From Treponema rectale (lineage in GTDB: Bacteria > Spirochaetota > Spirochaetia > Treponematales > Treponemataceae): a stretch of 64,000 bases of DNA. Where the stretch lies: assembly GCF_014202035.1 (NCBI RefSeq), contig NZ_JACHFR010000002.1:763816-827815 (forward strand), in the 5' to 3' direction. The position numbers and the translations under genes are program-made. The notes beneath the pieces are model-generated. The model saw nothing but the letters and a program-made list of their open reading frames with translations, had not been told where the DNA came from and ran no database searches. Shown piece after piece: positions 44,486 to 52,264 of the stretch. Numbering within the stretch: the first letter of the stretch is position 1; the number at the start of each line of letters is the position of its first letter.

Positions 44486-44752
44486 ATGGTAGAAAAATTA
44501 TTGACGGTTAAAAATCGTGCGGGTATTCATGCCCGTCCTGCAGCACTTATTGCTCAGACTGCAAATCAGTTTTCATCAGAAGTTACTATTGAAAAAGATT
44601 CTGCCAGTGTAAATGCAAAGTCAATCATGGGTGTAATTACTATGGCTGCCGGTTATAACACTACACTTACTCTTAAAGTTGAAGGAGTTGACGAAAAAGA
44701 AGCAGCAGATGCAATTGTTAATCTTTTTGAATCAAAGTTTGAAGAGGACTGA
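44486..44752 (+). CDS. ptsH: Phosphocarrier protein HPr
   Basis: This 88-residue protein starts at MVEKLLTVKN after AAAGGAG. It has the active-site His15 in AGIHARPAALIAQ, the regulatory Ser46 in NAKSIMGVITMAAG and the closing strand LTLKVEGVDEKEA. Ser46 is the target of HprK just upstream; His15 would be the PEP-dependent site. The LexA-like gene starts 3 bp after its stop. Confidence 0.97.
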   Translation: MVEKLLTVKNRAGIHARPAALIAQTANQFSSEVTIEKDSASVNAKSIMGVITMAAGYNTTLTLKVEGVDEKEAADAIVNLFESKFEED

Positions 44753-44754
44753 GC

Positions 44755-45378
44755 ATGAAGGGGCTTACAGAGCGCCAGCGTGCAATTCTTGATTTTATTG
44801 CACAGTTTTGTGAGGACAATTCATATTCACCTACAGTAAGGGAAATCGGTCAGAATTTTAAGATTTCAATCAGGGCGGTGCAGGATCATCTCATTGCCCT
44901 TCAGAAAAAAGGTTTTATTGTTCAGACACAGCATGTTTCCCGTTCAATCCGTATTATTAAAGATCTTCGTCAGAAGGAACATATTCTTTTTGTAGACAAG
45001 GTTCCTCTTCTTGTTTTTAAGGACAGTACAAAAGATATTTTTGCAGAAGAAAATATCGGAAGTTATATAAATATTCCTGAACCTTTCGTCCGTTCCGAAA
45101 AAAAATATTTTGCCTTTAGTGTTTCTGATGATTCAATGAAAGGTGCCGGTATTTTAAGCGGTGATATTGCTGTAATTGAACAGTCTGATTCAGTAAAAAA
45201 CGGTCAGATGGCAGCAGTTGTTTACAATGATGCGGTTTGTCTCAGAAAATATTTTGAGGAAGATTCCAGAATACGCCTTCAAAGTGAAACTCCGGAAGTT
45301 CAGAGTGTTTACTGTCAGAATGCAGTAATATGCGGAACTTTGGTCAGTATAATCAGGACTTATGTGACAAATGATTGA
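44755..45378 (+). CDS. LexA-like repressor lacking the self-cleavage signature
   Basis: This is a 207-residue protein. Residues 1-65 are a LexA winged helix (LTERQRAILDFIAQF, SPTVREIGQNFKIS, AVQDHLIALQKKGFI). The C-terminal S24-type domain keeps the Ser in FSVSDDSMKGAGILSGDIAVI. Where LexA has the Ala-Gly cleavage site after its VPL strand, this protein reads VPLLVFKDSTKDIFAEENI with no Ala-Gly. The general-base Lys of the TVKRF motif aligns with Arg in AVCLRKYF. It is probably a DNA-binding regulator unable to cut itself. It overlaps holA by 8 bp. Confidence 0.85.
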   Translation: MKGLTERQRAILDFIAQFCEDNSYSPTVREIGQNFKISIRAVQDHLIALQKKGFIVQTQHVSRSIRIIKDLRQKEHILFVDKVPLLVFKDSTKDIFAEENIGSYINIPEPFVRSEKKYFAFSVSDDSMKGAGILSGDIAVIEQSDSVKNGQMAAVVYNDAVCLRKYFEEDSRIRLQSETPEVQSVYCQNAVICGTLVSIIRTYVTND

Positions 45379-46390
45379 AACAGGAATTTATCTTTTTACC
45401 GGACCTGAAGCCGGCGAAAAAAATGATGCCATAAATTCAATTCGGGATGAATCAAAAAAAAAGAACGGTTCTCTTGATGAATACCGTTATTTTGCTGCAG
45501 ACGTGCGGGTAGCAGATGTAATTGCACAACTTCAGAACGAAAGTCTTTTTTCTTCCGCACTTTTTATAGTTCTCCGTAATGCAGAAATAATAAAGACAAA
45601 GGCCGAGATTGAATTGATTTCGGGCTGGGCAAAACAGGCCGGCAACAGTTCCAATATACTTATCCTTGTATCTGATGAAATGTCAGTGGATAAAAAACTT
45701 GAAAGTGCGGTTCCGGCCGGACATAGAAAGATTTTCTGGGAAATGTTTGAGAATCGTAAGGAACAGTGGCTTGTTTCTTATTTTAAGAAAAACGGTTTCG
45801 GAATAAGTGCTGATGCAGTTTCTCAGATTCTTGAGATGGTAGAAAATAATACTGAAAGCCTGAAAAGTGAGTGTTCAAGATTTTTTTACTGTTTTGAACC
45901 CGGACATCAGATTACTGCGGCAGATGTAGATAAAATTCTGGCACATAACAGGGAAGAAAGTGCCTTTACTCTGTTTGAATCAATGTGTGACAGGGCAAAA
46001 AGAAAGAATGAACGTTTTGAAACTGCAGTTGCAATCCTTAATAAGATTCGTCTTTCCAGGGAATCTAATGCAGTTTCAGTTATAGCAGGACTTACTTACT
46101 GTTTCAGACAGCTCCGTAACTGGAACGCGCTTTTTTCAGGAGGAGTTAAACCTACGGATGCTCAGCTTAAAGCAGGTGGTTTTTCCTCTAAGAAAAATCA
46201 GGAACTTTACAGACAGGCTTCCGGTGTATGGAGTAACGGATCTGTTGCGTCAATAATATCCTTGCTGGCTGCGACGGATATGAGTATAAGGCAGGAAGGT
46301 TCTGCTTTTGAAGATACCCGCCTTGTCATGCTTCTCCATTCAATTATAAACAAGGACGGAATTTACTGTTCCGAGTATTCTTATGACTGA
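45371..46390 (+). CDS. holA: DNA polymerase III subunit delta
   Basis: This is a 339-residue clamp-loader subunit that opens the sliding clamp. It has YLFTGPEAGEKNDAIN in the place of the degenerate P-loop, LQNESLFSSALFIVLRNAE (the clamp-binding region), MVENNTESLKSEC and EESAFTLFESM, then the collar domain with LRNWNALFSGG and SIRQEGSAFEDTRLVMLLH. Length is normal. It closes the hprK-ptsH-lexA-like-holA run. Confidence 0.92.
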   Translation: MIETGIYLFTGPEAGEKNDAINSIRDESKKKNGSLDEYRYFAADVRVADVIAQLQNESLFSSALFIVLRNAEIIKTKAEIELISGWAKQAGNSSNILILVSDEMSVDKKLESAVPAGHRKIFWEMFENRKEQWLVSYFKKNGFGISADAVSQILEMVENNTESLKSECSRFFYCFEPGHQITAADVDKILAHNREESAFTLFESMCDRAKRKNERFETAVAILNKIRLSRESNAVSVIAGLTYCFRQLRNWNALFSGGVKPTDAQLKAGGFSSKKNQELYRQASGVWSNGSVASIISLLAATDMSIRQEGSAFEDTRLVMLLHSIINKDGIYCSEYSYD

Positions 46391-46416
46391 ACGGAAGAAA
46401 GCGGTTTGAGCTGCTT

Positions 46417-46641
46417 TTAAAGTTCTATTGAGTTTAAAAGGTTTTTCAGAGAAAGAAGTTCTTCTTTTGTAAGGGTAACGCCTTTGCTCATTTTTTCATG
46501 ATCCGGTGACCAGGAACGGATGTCGTATTTCGGGTCACGGGCATTCCATGAAACGAGGTTCAGTTCGGTTTTCCATCCGCCTTTTCCCTCAGAAATGGTT
46601 CCGAGATTCTGTATAATGTTTTTTTCGATAGTTCCTTCCAT
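46417..46641 (-). CDS. YdbC/PC4-family single-stranded nucleic acid binding protein
   Basis: This 74-residue protein has the YdbC pattern: IIQNLGTISEGKGGWKTELNLVSW split across the central strands, followed by PKYDIRSWSPDHEKMSKG and VTLTKEELLSLKNLL. PC4-like proteins bind single-stranded DNA as dimers and may affect transcription or repair. AGGCGAT-type purines precede the start. Monocistronic. Confidence 0.9.
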   Translation of the reverse strand: MEGTIEKNIIQNLGTISEGKGGWKTELNLVSWNARDPKYDIRSWSPDHEKMSKGVTLTKEELLSLKNLLNSIEL

Positions 46642-46708
46642 AATAATCGCCTCCGCTGGTGTTATTAAAAATATAACCTATGTTTGCCGGTGGTGCAAAG
46701 CAAATTTA

Positions 46709-46737
46709 TTGAATATAAAATTATTATGTTGTATTCT
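46709..46737 (+). promoter_or_regulatory. Promoter for the lipoprotein/LysM-like pair
   Basis: TTGAAT (46709-46714), 17 bp, TATTCT (46732-46737). Confidence 0.65.
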
Positions 46738-46797
46738 GTAAGGTATCTGGACGTATTTTTAATGCCTGTATCCAGATATCTAAAATATGGAGGATTT

Positions 46798-47808
46798 ATG
46801 AAAAAAGTCAGAATTTTGGCTTTGACTGCACTTGCAGTTTCTGCACTGTCATTCATTGCGTGCGGATCTACTCCGGAGCCAGAGGCAGCCCCGGTTGAAC
46901 CTGTTGTAGAGGAGCCTGTAGAAACCCCTGCCGTAGAAGAACCGTCTGAAGATTATTCAGATGCAAATAAAGCACTTCTTGCAAAAGTTGAAGAATCAAG
47001 AAAAGCTGCCGTTGCAGCCGGTGTTGAAGATGCTGATCCGAACGGACTTGCAGCTGCAGATGCCATTCTTGAGGCACAGAAAGCTCTTGCTGATTCTGAT
47101 TCAGGAGATATGTCTGCTGTTCTTAATGACCTTAATGACAGGTATCTTGCACTTGAAGCGTATGCAAAGGCAAAGGCAAAGAAAGATAAGATTGATTCCC
47201 TTGATTATTCAGGATACAACAAGTCTTCTTATGATGCAGGTGTAAAGATTCTTGAGGATCTTGCCAGACCTGAGTCTAATCTTGTTCCTGGAGCAGCACG
47301 CCTTAAGCAGGCACAGTCTGCAGAAGAATCTTTTGATGCAGTGCTTAATTCAGCATTCAAGGCTCTTGCAAAAGAAGAAAGAACTGCAGCTTATGAAGCA
47401 AAAAAACTTGCTGACAGCGTAAAGGCTTCTGTAAGCCGCAAGGCTGATTATGATGCAGCCGTTAAGAATTTTAAGGACGGTGACTCTAATTATGTTACAG
47501 GCAATCCGGAAGGTGCCCTTGCAAACTATACAAAGGCAAAGGAAAGCTTTAACGGGCTTTATAATGATATAGCTGACAAGCGTGCAAAGGCTCAGGCTGC
47601 AATTGAAGCAGCAAAGGCCAGAGTTCAGGAAAGTGAAAACGTAGCTATTGAGGCTGATGCTCAGGCTCCTCTTGGTGACGGTGAAGTAGAAGGTATTGAA
47701 GATGAAAATGCCCGTCTTCTTGAAGAAGATGACTTTACTGCTGCAGAAAATTCAACTGTAGAAGTAAGTTCTGATATTGCAGAACCTGTTGAGGAGGCTA
47801 ACGAATGA
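46798..47808 (+). CDS. Helical lipoprotein of unknown function
   Basis: This 336-residue protein starts at MKKVRILAL with GGAGG upstream. Lipobox LSFIAC places the lipidated Cys near residue 21. A Pro/Glu/Val-rich linker (about residues 25-50) leads to an Ala/Lys/Glu-rich helical body with repeats such as AKAKAKKDKIDS. The end is acidic. It probably spans the periplasm like other spirochaetal helical lipoproteins. It overlaps the next gene by 4 bp. Confidence 0.8.
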   Translation: MKKVRILALTALAVSALSFIACGSTPEPEAAPVEPVVEEPVETPAVEEPSEDYSDANKALLAKVEESRKAAVAAGVEDADPNGLAAADAILEAQKALADSDSGDMSAVLNDLNDRYLALEAYAKAKAKKDKIDSLDYSGYNKSSYDAGVKILEDLARPESNLVPGAARLKQAQSAEESFDAVLNSAFKALAKEERTAAYEAKKLADSVKASVSRKADYDAAVKNFKDGDSNYVTGNPEGALANYTKAKESFNGLYNDIADKRAKAQAAIEAAKARVQESENVAIEADAQAPLGDGEVEGIEDENARLLEEDDFTAAENSTVEVSSDIAEPVEEANE

Positions 47809-48500
47809 AAAAGTTTGCTATGATTTTATCAGCAGCTTTGATTGCTTCAGCTGCATTTGCTGCAAGTTATAAGAACAATACATATCAGAAACTTGCAAAG
47901 GAATATACAGTAAAAGCTCAGAAGGCTCTTGATGCCGGAGAGTATGCCCTTTCTGAAGAATATGCAAAAAAAGCAGAAGAAAATGCTGCTCTTTCTGAAG
48001 AATATATCCGCCACATGCTTGCTAAAGATAATGCGGACAGGGATATGAAGGCTGCAAAAGAAAGAATCGCTTACGTTGAATCAATTCATGGTGACGTAAA
48101 CTTTCCTATTGCCTATGAAGCAGCTGTAAAAGCTTACGGACAGGCAGAAGGTGCATATACTGCAGAAGATTATGAAGGTGCTTCAAGAATTGCAAAGACG
48201 GTTCTTGATACCCTTGCAGAAATTTATGAGATTACTCCTCTTCCTAAGTATTATATTGTTCGTCCCTGGGCAACGGATAAGGATTGTTTCTGGAATATTT
48301 CAGGACGTCCTTATGTTTATAACAACCCGTTCCTCTGGGAAAATCTTTACGAAGCAAACAAATCTAAGCTTCCAAAGCCTAGTGATCCTAACCTGATTCT
48401 TCCTGGCATGAAGATGGAGATTCCTTCAATAACAGGTGAATACCGTGACGGTGTTTACAGTCCTGATGTTGAATACGAACCTTATAAACCGGCTAAATAA
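47805..48500 (+). CDS. Periplasmic protein with LysM-like C-terminus
   Basis: This 231-residue protein has a signal peptide to about residue 20 (SAAFAAS). The helical middle has TPR-like spacing (ALDAGEYALSEEYAKKAEENA). The C-terminal region YIVRPWATDKDCFWNISGRP and then NPFLWENLYEANKSKLP, ending LILPGMKMEIP, is a variant LysM fold able to bind peptidoglycan. It is translationally coupled to the lipoprotein before it, so the two probably form a complex near the cell wall. Confidence 0.82.
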   Translation: MKKFAMILSAALIASAAFAASYKNNTYQKLAKEYTVKAQKALDAGEYALSEEYAKKAEENAALSEEYIRHMLAKDNADRDMKAAKERIAYVESIHGDVNFPIAYEAAVKAYGQAEGAYTAEDYEGASRIAKTVLDTLAEIYEITPLPKYYIVRPWATDKDCFWNISGRPYVYNNPFLWENLYEANKSKLPKPSDPNLILPGMKMEIPSITGEYRDGVYSPDVEYEPYKPAK

Positions 48501-48531
48501 GTTTCGGTAAATATTGCTTATAATCCCTGGG

Positions 48532-48565
48532 GTACGCTGCAGAATGTATCTCAGGGATTTTTTTT
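48532..48565 (+). terminator. Terminator after the LysM-like gene
   Basis: AATCCCTG (48532-48539) pairs with CAGGGATT (48552-48559), followed by a T-run that overlaps the end of the Nudix gene. Confidence 0.8.
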
Positions 48566-49115
48566 AGTCTGCGTTCTGCATTTTATAAGTCAGGTACAGG
48601 CCGACTGCACTGCTCATAAGGGCGTGCTGGTAAAGTTCAGATGCCTGGTTTTTAAGGACTTCTTCTACAGGAAGTTCCATGCAGTTTACGAATTCATCAG
48701 AATCAAGGTGCTGTTCTGATGTAAATGAAAGTTCCCTGGCCAGATAAATATGTACGTGGTTTGCAAAAAGGGCAGGGTTTGGGTTAAGGCTTCCAAGGTG
48801 AATCAGATTTTTTGACTCAGCTCCAGTTTCTTCCTTTAGTTCCCTTGCAGCACCTGTTTCAGGTTTTTCTCCTTTTTCAATTACACCGCCTGGAAATTCA
48901 ATGCTTAATTTTTTTTCTCCGTGGCGCCACTGTTTAACCATCAGAAATTTTCCATCATGTTCAGGAATAACGATAACCCAGTCATTTGCCTCATTTACAA
49001 TGTATGTTCCCAGCTGACCGTCAGGACCTGTGCTGTCCCGTTCTGTTACTGTAAATACAGGAGTTTTAAAAACTTCCCGCCTGGCTTTTTCGTTCCATAT
49101 AAGATTCTCGTTCAT
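48564..49115 (-). CDS. Nudix hydrolase (ADP-ribose pyrophosphatase type)
   Basis: This 183-residue protein has the Nudix box GGVIEKGEKPETGAARELKEETGA, which fits GX5EX7REUXEEXGU, at about residues 75-98. NWVIVIPEHDGKFLMVKQWRHG before it resembles ADP-sugar pyrophosphatases. It hydrolyses a nucleoside diphosphate-X; ADP-ribose is the likely but unproved substrate. AGGAGCG precedes the ATG. Confidence 0.93.
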   Translation of the reverse strand: MNENLIWNEKARREVFKTPVFTVTERDSTGPDGQLGTYIVNEANDWVIVIPEHDGKFLMVKQWRHGEKKLSIEFPGGVIEKGEKPETGAARELKEETGAESKNLIHLGSLNPNPALFANHVHIYLARELSFTSEQHLDSDEFVNCMELPVEEVLKNQASELYQHALMSSAVGLYLTYKMQNAD

Positions 49116-49134
49116 TAAGTACGCTCCTGAAATT

Positions 49135-49162
49135 TTGACAAATTACTTTTACATATTATAAT
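49135..49162 (+). promoter_or_regulatory. Consensus promoter for the cytidylate-kinase-like gene
   Basis: TTGACA (49135-49140), 16 bp, TATAAT (49157-49162). The ATG at 49195 follows AAAGGGGGA. Confidence 0.85.
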
Positions 49163-49194
49163 TACAGTATACACAATTAAAAAGGGGGAAAACT

Positions 49195-50034
49195 ATGGCA
49201 GTCATTACTATTACACGACAGATTGCGGCACGGGGAGACGAAATAGCTGTCGCCCTTGCAGAACGACTTAATTATAAGTTTATCGACCGCAAAACCATTG
49301 AGAAAAAAATAGTTGAACTTGGTTTTTCTGAAAAAAAACTTCCTAAATATGATGAACGCAAGCCGGGTTTTTTTGCAAACCTGACTAAGGACAGGGATGA
49401 ATATCTTAACTATCTTCAGGTGGCTGTTCTTGATGCGGCTTCTCAGGATAATGTCATTCTCATCGGACGGGGGGCTTTTGTAATTTTACAGAAACTTGTA
49501 TCTCTTGTTCCTCTGAAGTTTTATGCGGATGATTCAGTCCGTGTGCGGCGTCTTCAGGAAGAATTCAGTATAGACGAAAAACATGCACTTGCAAGAATTG
49601 CGGAAAGTGACACCAACAGAAAAGGGTTTCATAGAAGTTTCTTTGATGTGGATAATGATGATCCGCGGAATTTCCTTCTTACCGTGAATACAGGAGTTCT
49701 TTCGATTCCTACGGTTACAACGATGGTTGAAGATCTTGTAAAGAATCATGTTACCCCGCGTATGAGTGAAGAAGGCTGTTCTATGTGCAGAAACCTTCTT
49801 AAAACACAGCGTCTGGTTAATACGCTTATATTTGATTACAACGTTAACATAAATTATCTCCATGCAGATGTTGATGAAACAGGAAAGATAATTACTCTTC
49901 AGGGTGTTGCAGATTCTCATGCGGTGGTGGAGCATGCCGTTACTTTAAGTGCAAAGATTCTTCCTGACTGCGTAATAAAGTCTGCCGTAAGCGTGGTTCA
50001 GGATTCCAAGAAGTTTCATATAGGCTTCAACTGA
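49195..50034 (+). CDS. Cytidylate kinase-like protein with C-terminal BON-like domain
   Basis: This is a 279-residue protein. The first 200 residues fit the cytidylate-kinase-like (AAK6/Cmk2) family: ITITRQIAARGDEIAVALAERL in place of the P-loop region, NVILIGRGAFVIL, VRVRRLQEEF and RKGFHRSFFDVD. The last 75 residues (NVNINYLHADVDETGKIITLQG with VEHAVTLSAKIL) resemble a BON domain. The nucleotide substrate is uncertain. It may be co-expressed with the next gene but that one has its own promoter. Confidence 0.82.
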   Translation: MAVITITRQIAARGDEIAVALAERLNYKFIDRKTIEKKIVELGFSEKKLPKYDERKPGFFANLTKDRDEYLNYLQVAVLDAASQDNVILIGRGAFVILQKLVSLVPLKFYADDSVRVRRLQEEFSIDEKHALARIAESDTNRKGFHRSFFDVDNDDPRNFLLTVNTGVLSIPTVTTMVEDLVKNHVTPRMSEEGCSMCRNLLKTQRLVNTLIFDYNVNINYLHADVDETGKIITLQGVADSHAVVEHAVTLSAKILPDCVIKSAVSVVQDSKKFHIGFN

Positions 50035-50050
50035 GAATTATAGGATTGTA

Positions 50051-50087
50051 TTGTAATAAAATAGGAAAACTCGTTATAATAGGGCAC
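50051..50087 (+). promoter_or_regulatory. Leaderless-type promoter of the phosphatidyltransferase gene
   Basis: TTGTAA (50051-50056), 18 bp, TATAAT (50075-50080), then 7 nt to ATG 50088, with no Shine-Dalgarno. Confidence 0.75.
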
Positions 50088-50708
50088 ATGAAGACGTCGA
50101 ATAAATTTACATTAGCCAGACTTGTACTGGCACCTGTACTGTTTTTTATATATTTTATTCCTGAATGGACTCATTCCTGCAGCGGAAGCGTACTTTCCGT
50201 TATCTCAGTATGTCTGATGATACCGCTTCTTGCCTTTGCAGAACTTACGGACTATTACGACGGAAGTTATGCCCGCAGGCATAATGAAGTCAGTGATTTC
50301 GGAAAAATGTTTGATCCTTTTGCAGATGTTTTCCTTCATATGTCGATGTTTACCTGTTTTGTATTTTCAGGATACATGCCGGTAATTCTTTATGTTCTTA
50401 TTTTTTACAGGGAATTCGGCCAGAACTTTTTAAGAATGGTTGCCGCAAAGAGAGGTACAGCCATTGCAGCCCGCAAAGGCGGAAAGCTTAAGACGGTGTT
50501 CTATGTAGTAAGCTGCTTTGTTGCACTTGCCCAGGAAGGAATGTACCGTCTGGATTTAGTAAAGTATCTTGGAAAATACGGTGAACCGGTAATGAAGTAT
50601 GCTTTGTATTCAGGTTATGGATTTTTTGCAGTCTGTGCCCTTCTGGCGTACATAAGTTTTGCTGATTATCTTAAGAACTTTGGTTCTGTATTAAAAGATT
50701 CCATCTAA
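50088..50708 (+). CDS. CDP-alcohol phosphatidyltransferase
   Basis: This 206-residue integral membrane enzyme has the family signature DGSYARRHNEVSDFGKMFDPFAD (DGX2ARX8GX3DX3D) at about residues 60-82 and about six helices. It swaps CMP from a CDP-lipid for an alcohol. PgsA (glycerol phosphate) is most likely, since the N-terminus reads NKFTLARLVLAPVLFFIY like PgsA, but other acceptors are possible. The start at MKTSNKF sits 7 nt below TATAAT. Confidence 0.9.
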   Translation: MKTSNKFTLARLVLAPVLFFIYFIPEWTHSCSGSVLSVISVCLMIPLLAFAELTDYYDGSYARRHNEVSDFGKMFDPFADVFLHMSMFTCFVFSGYMPVILYVLIFYREFGQNFLRMVAAKRGTAIAARKGGKLKTVFYVVSCFVALAQEGMYRLDLVKYLGKYGEPVMKYALYSGYGFFAVCALLAYISFADYLKNFGSVLKDSI

Positions 50709-50729
50709 ATAGCCCGAAATTCGAGTTTT

Positions 50730-50894
50730 CTAAATTAACCGCAATCTGAAAAAATTTTGATAAAATTCCAGATTGCGGTTAATCATGTAAGCAACGATGC
50801 TTCTGTGCTTGATATGATAGCATTCAAAAAGGCTCATTAGCCTGTTCATGTTCTTTCTTGGAACCGCTTCAAATTTAATTCCTTTTTCTTCCAT
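50730..50894 (-). CDS. Possible 54-residue small protein
   Basis: ATG 50894 follows AGGATAACG. The frame encodes a basic peptide (MEEKGIKFEAVPRKNMNRLM, then HRSIVAYMINRNLEF) and stops at 50730-50732. Its last codons overlap a 15-bp inverted repeat (50734-50748 with 50769-50783). No family is recognised. It could be a gene fragment. The rest of 50709-51000 has an AT-rich hairpin (50920-50941) and nothing else recognisable. Confidence 0.3.
   Translation of the reverse strand: MEEKGIKFEAVPRKNMNRLMSLFECYHIKHRSIVAYMINRNLEFYQNFFRLRLI
50734..50783. repeat. 15-bp perfect inverted repeat
   Basis: ATTAACCGCAATCTG (50734-50748) and its exact complement (50769-50783) enclose a loop that can itself pair (AATTTT/AAAATT). 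Confidence 0.8.
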
Positions 50895-51000
50895 TCGTTA
50901 TCCTGACGACCAAACTTAGTGATAAAATTTTGATTTTATCATTGACTAGAGTAGTTTTAGGTGAAAAAGGATATCTCCAGAATCTTCAATTACAAAAAGA

Positions 51001-51069
51001 TTGAAAATTGATTTTTTTGTGATATAATTATAATAAATATGTTGACACAAAAAATGCACGTGGTAAAAT
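51001..51069 (+). promoter_or_regulatory. Two promoters upstream of the DGR target operon
   Basis: P1: TTGAAA (51001-51006), 16 bp, TATAAT (51023-51028). P2: TTGACA (51042-51047), 16 bp, TAAAAT (51064-51069). P2 would start transcription about 51076, inside the first unit of the 8-bp repeat. Confidence 0.75.
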
Positions 51070-51071
51070 TT

Positions 51072-51132
51072 GCTCGATTGCTCGATTGCTCGATTGCTCG
51101 ATTGCTCGATTGCTCGATTGCTCGATTGCTCG
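51072..51132 (+). repeat. 8-bp tandem repeat (GCTCGATT) x 7.6
   Basis: Seven exact copies of GCTCGATT (51072-51127) are followed by GCTCG. There is no spacer sequence and no reading frame uses it. It begins 3 bp after the P2 -10 box, so copy-number change by slippage would alter the transcription start or leader of the genes below. Confidence 0.95.
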
Positions 51133-51176
51133 GGATATTTTAAATAGTTTAACAGAAAATACTCAGTAAATAATAA

Positions 51177-51228
51177 GGTACAGTTTTTTGCACAAAGAAA
51201 ATTTGCGTGAAGAACTGTACCTTTTTTT
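51177..51228 (+). terminator. Terminator or attenuator in the leader
   Basis: GGTACAGTT (51177-51185) pairs with AACTGTACC (51213-51221), followed by seven T. The loop holds an imperfect inner stem (GCACAAA with TTTGCGTG). It lies before the first gene, so the P1/P2 transcript of about 150 nt is either a small RNA or an attenuated leader. Confidence 0.8.
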
Positions 51229-51261
51229 GTTTTAAAAAAATTGGAGGAGAGAATTTAAAAC

Positions 51262-52233
51262 ATGAGAAAAACTCTGATAGTTATTATATTAACTTTCGTT
51301 TCAGCAGTATGTTTTGCAAAGCCAAAGTCTGTAGAACCAGACTGGTTTAAAAATTATCGTACTGTTTTTCCTAATGCTCAGTATCTGGCACAGCGTGGAA
51401 GCGGAATTACTGCAGAAGATGCAAAGACAGATGCAGCTTCTCAGCTAGCCCGATATTTTCAATCTACAGTAAGTGCAAATCTTTCTACAACAATGTCTTC
51501 TATTACAACTGGTACGTCCATACAGGAAGAAACTCGTGTAATAGATGAAGTAAATGTTACAAGTGAAGTTGAATTCATTGGGCTTGAATTTACTGAAAGT
51601 TATTATTACAAGCCGGAAAAGAAATGGTATGCAGTAGCTTATATGATTCGTGATGATGCCTGGGTTCAGTATAAGCCAAAAATAGAATCGGAGAAAACAA
51701 AATTTTACTCTTTTCTAAAAAAGGCGGAATCAGAAGAAGATTCCTTTACGAAAATTTCGTTGTATAAAAGTGCCTGGAAAGTGTCAGGTGATTTAATTGA
51801 AAAACTTGAATACGGCAGAATCATAAATCCAAATGAAGAAGAAAAGTATTCTGCAGACAGAACAGAAGTAGCAGAGCTTCCGGCAAAAATAGAAAAAGAA
51901 CAAAAGAATCTTACTATTTTTGTAAACCTGAAGGGCGATTACGGAAACATAGTGGAGACTTCCATAAAGACTGCACTTGAGAAAGGTGGATTTATAGTTG
52001 GTTCAAGTGGAAATTACACAGCAGATGTTATTGTTTCATCAAATCCAAATGGCGAAAATCCTGTAACAATTATGCCTGCTGTTATTGTTTCAATAAAAAG
52101 CAGTAAAGGAAAAGCTGTTTTTTCATACGAAGCAAAACTGACGGAAAAAACTGTCGCTTATTCATTGGAAAATGCTCAGAAAAAAGCATTCCTAAAGCTG
52201 GCAGAAAAAATAAATGAAGAAATTAAATTTTAA
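51262..52233 (+). CDS. LPP20-like secreted protein
   Basis: This 323-residue protein has GGAGGAGAG as ribosome binding site and a signal peptide to about residue 19 (AVCFAK). Residues 22-150 follow the LPP20 pattern (PDWFKNYRTVFPNAQYLAQRG, DAKTDAASQLARYF, then SYYYKPEKKWYAVAYM). The C-terminal half is a mixed alpha/beta domain (NLTIFVNLKGDYGNIVET). It is periplasmic or outer-membrane associated. It is first in the operon leading to the DGR target; GC is lower than in flanking housekeeping genes. Confidence 0.8.
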   Translation: MRKTLIVIILTFVSAVCFAKPKSVEPDWFKNYRTVFPNAQYLAQRGSGITAEDAKTDAASQLARYFQSTVSANLSTTMSSITTGTSIQEETRVIDEVNVTSEVEFIGLEFTESYYYKPEKKWYAVAYMIRDDAWVQYKPKIESEKTKFYSFLKKAESEEDSFTKISLYKSAWKVSGDLIEKLEYGRIINPNEEEKYSADRTEVAELPAKIEKEQKNLTIFVNLKGDYGNIVETSIKTALEKGGFIVGSSGNYTADVIVSSNPNGENPVTIMPAVIVSIKSSKGKAVFSYEAKLTEKTVAYSLENAQKKAFLKLAEKINEEIKF

Positions 52234-52264
52234 GTTGTGATTAAACGGCGGAAGGAGAAAACAA

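Noticed and set aside
51072-51132. CRISPR array
   Set aside because: The 8-bp units abut with no spacers and no cas genes are present; it is a simple tandem repeat.
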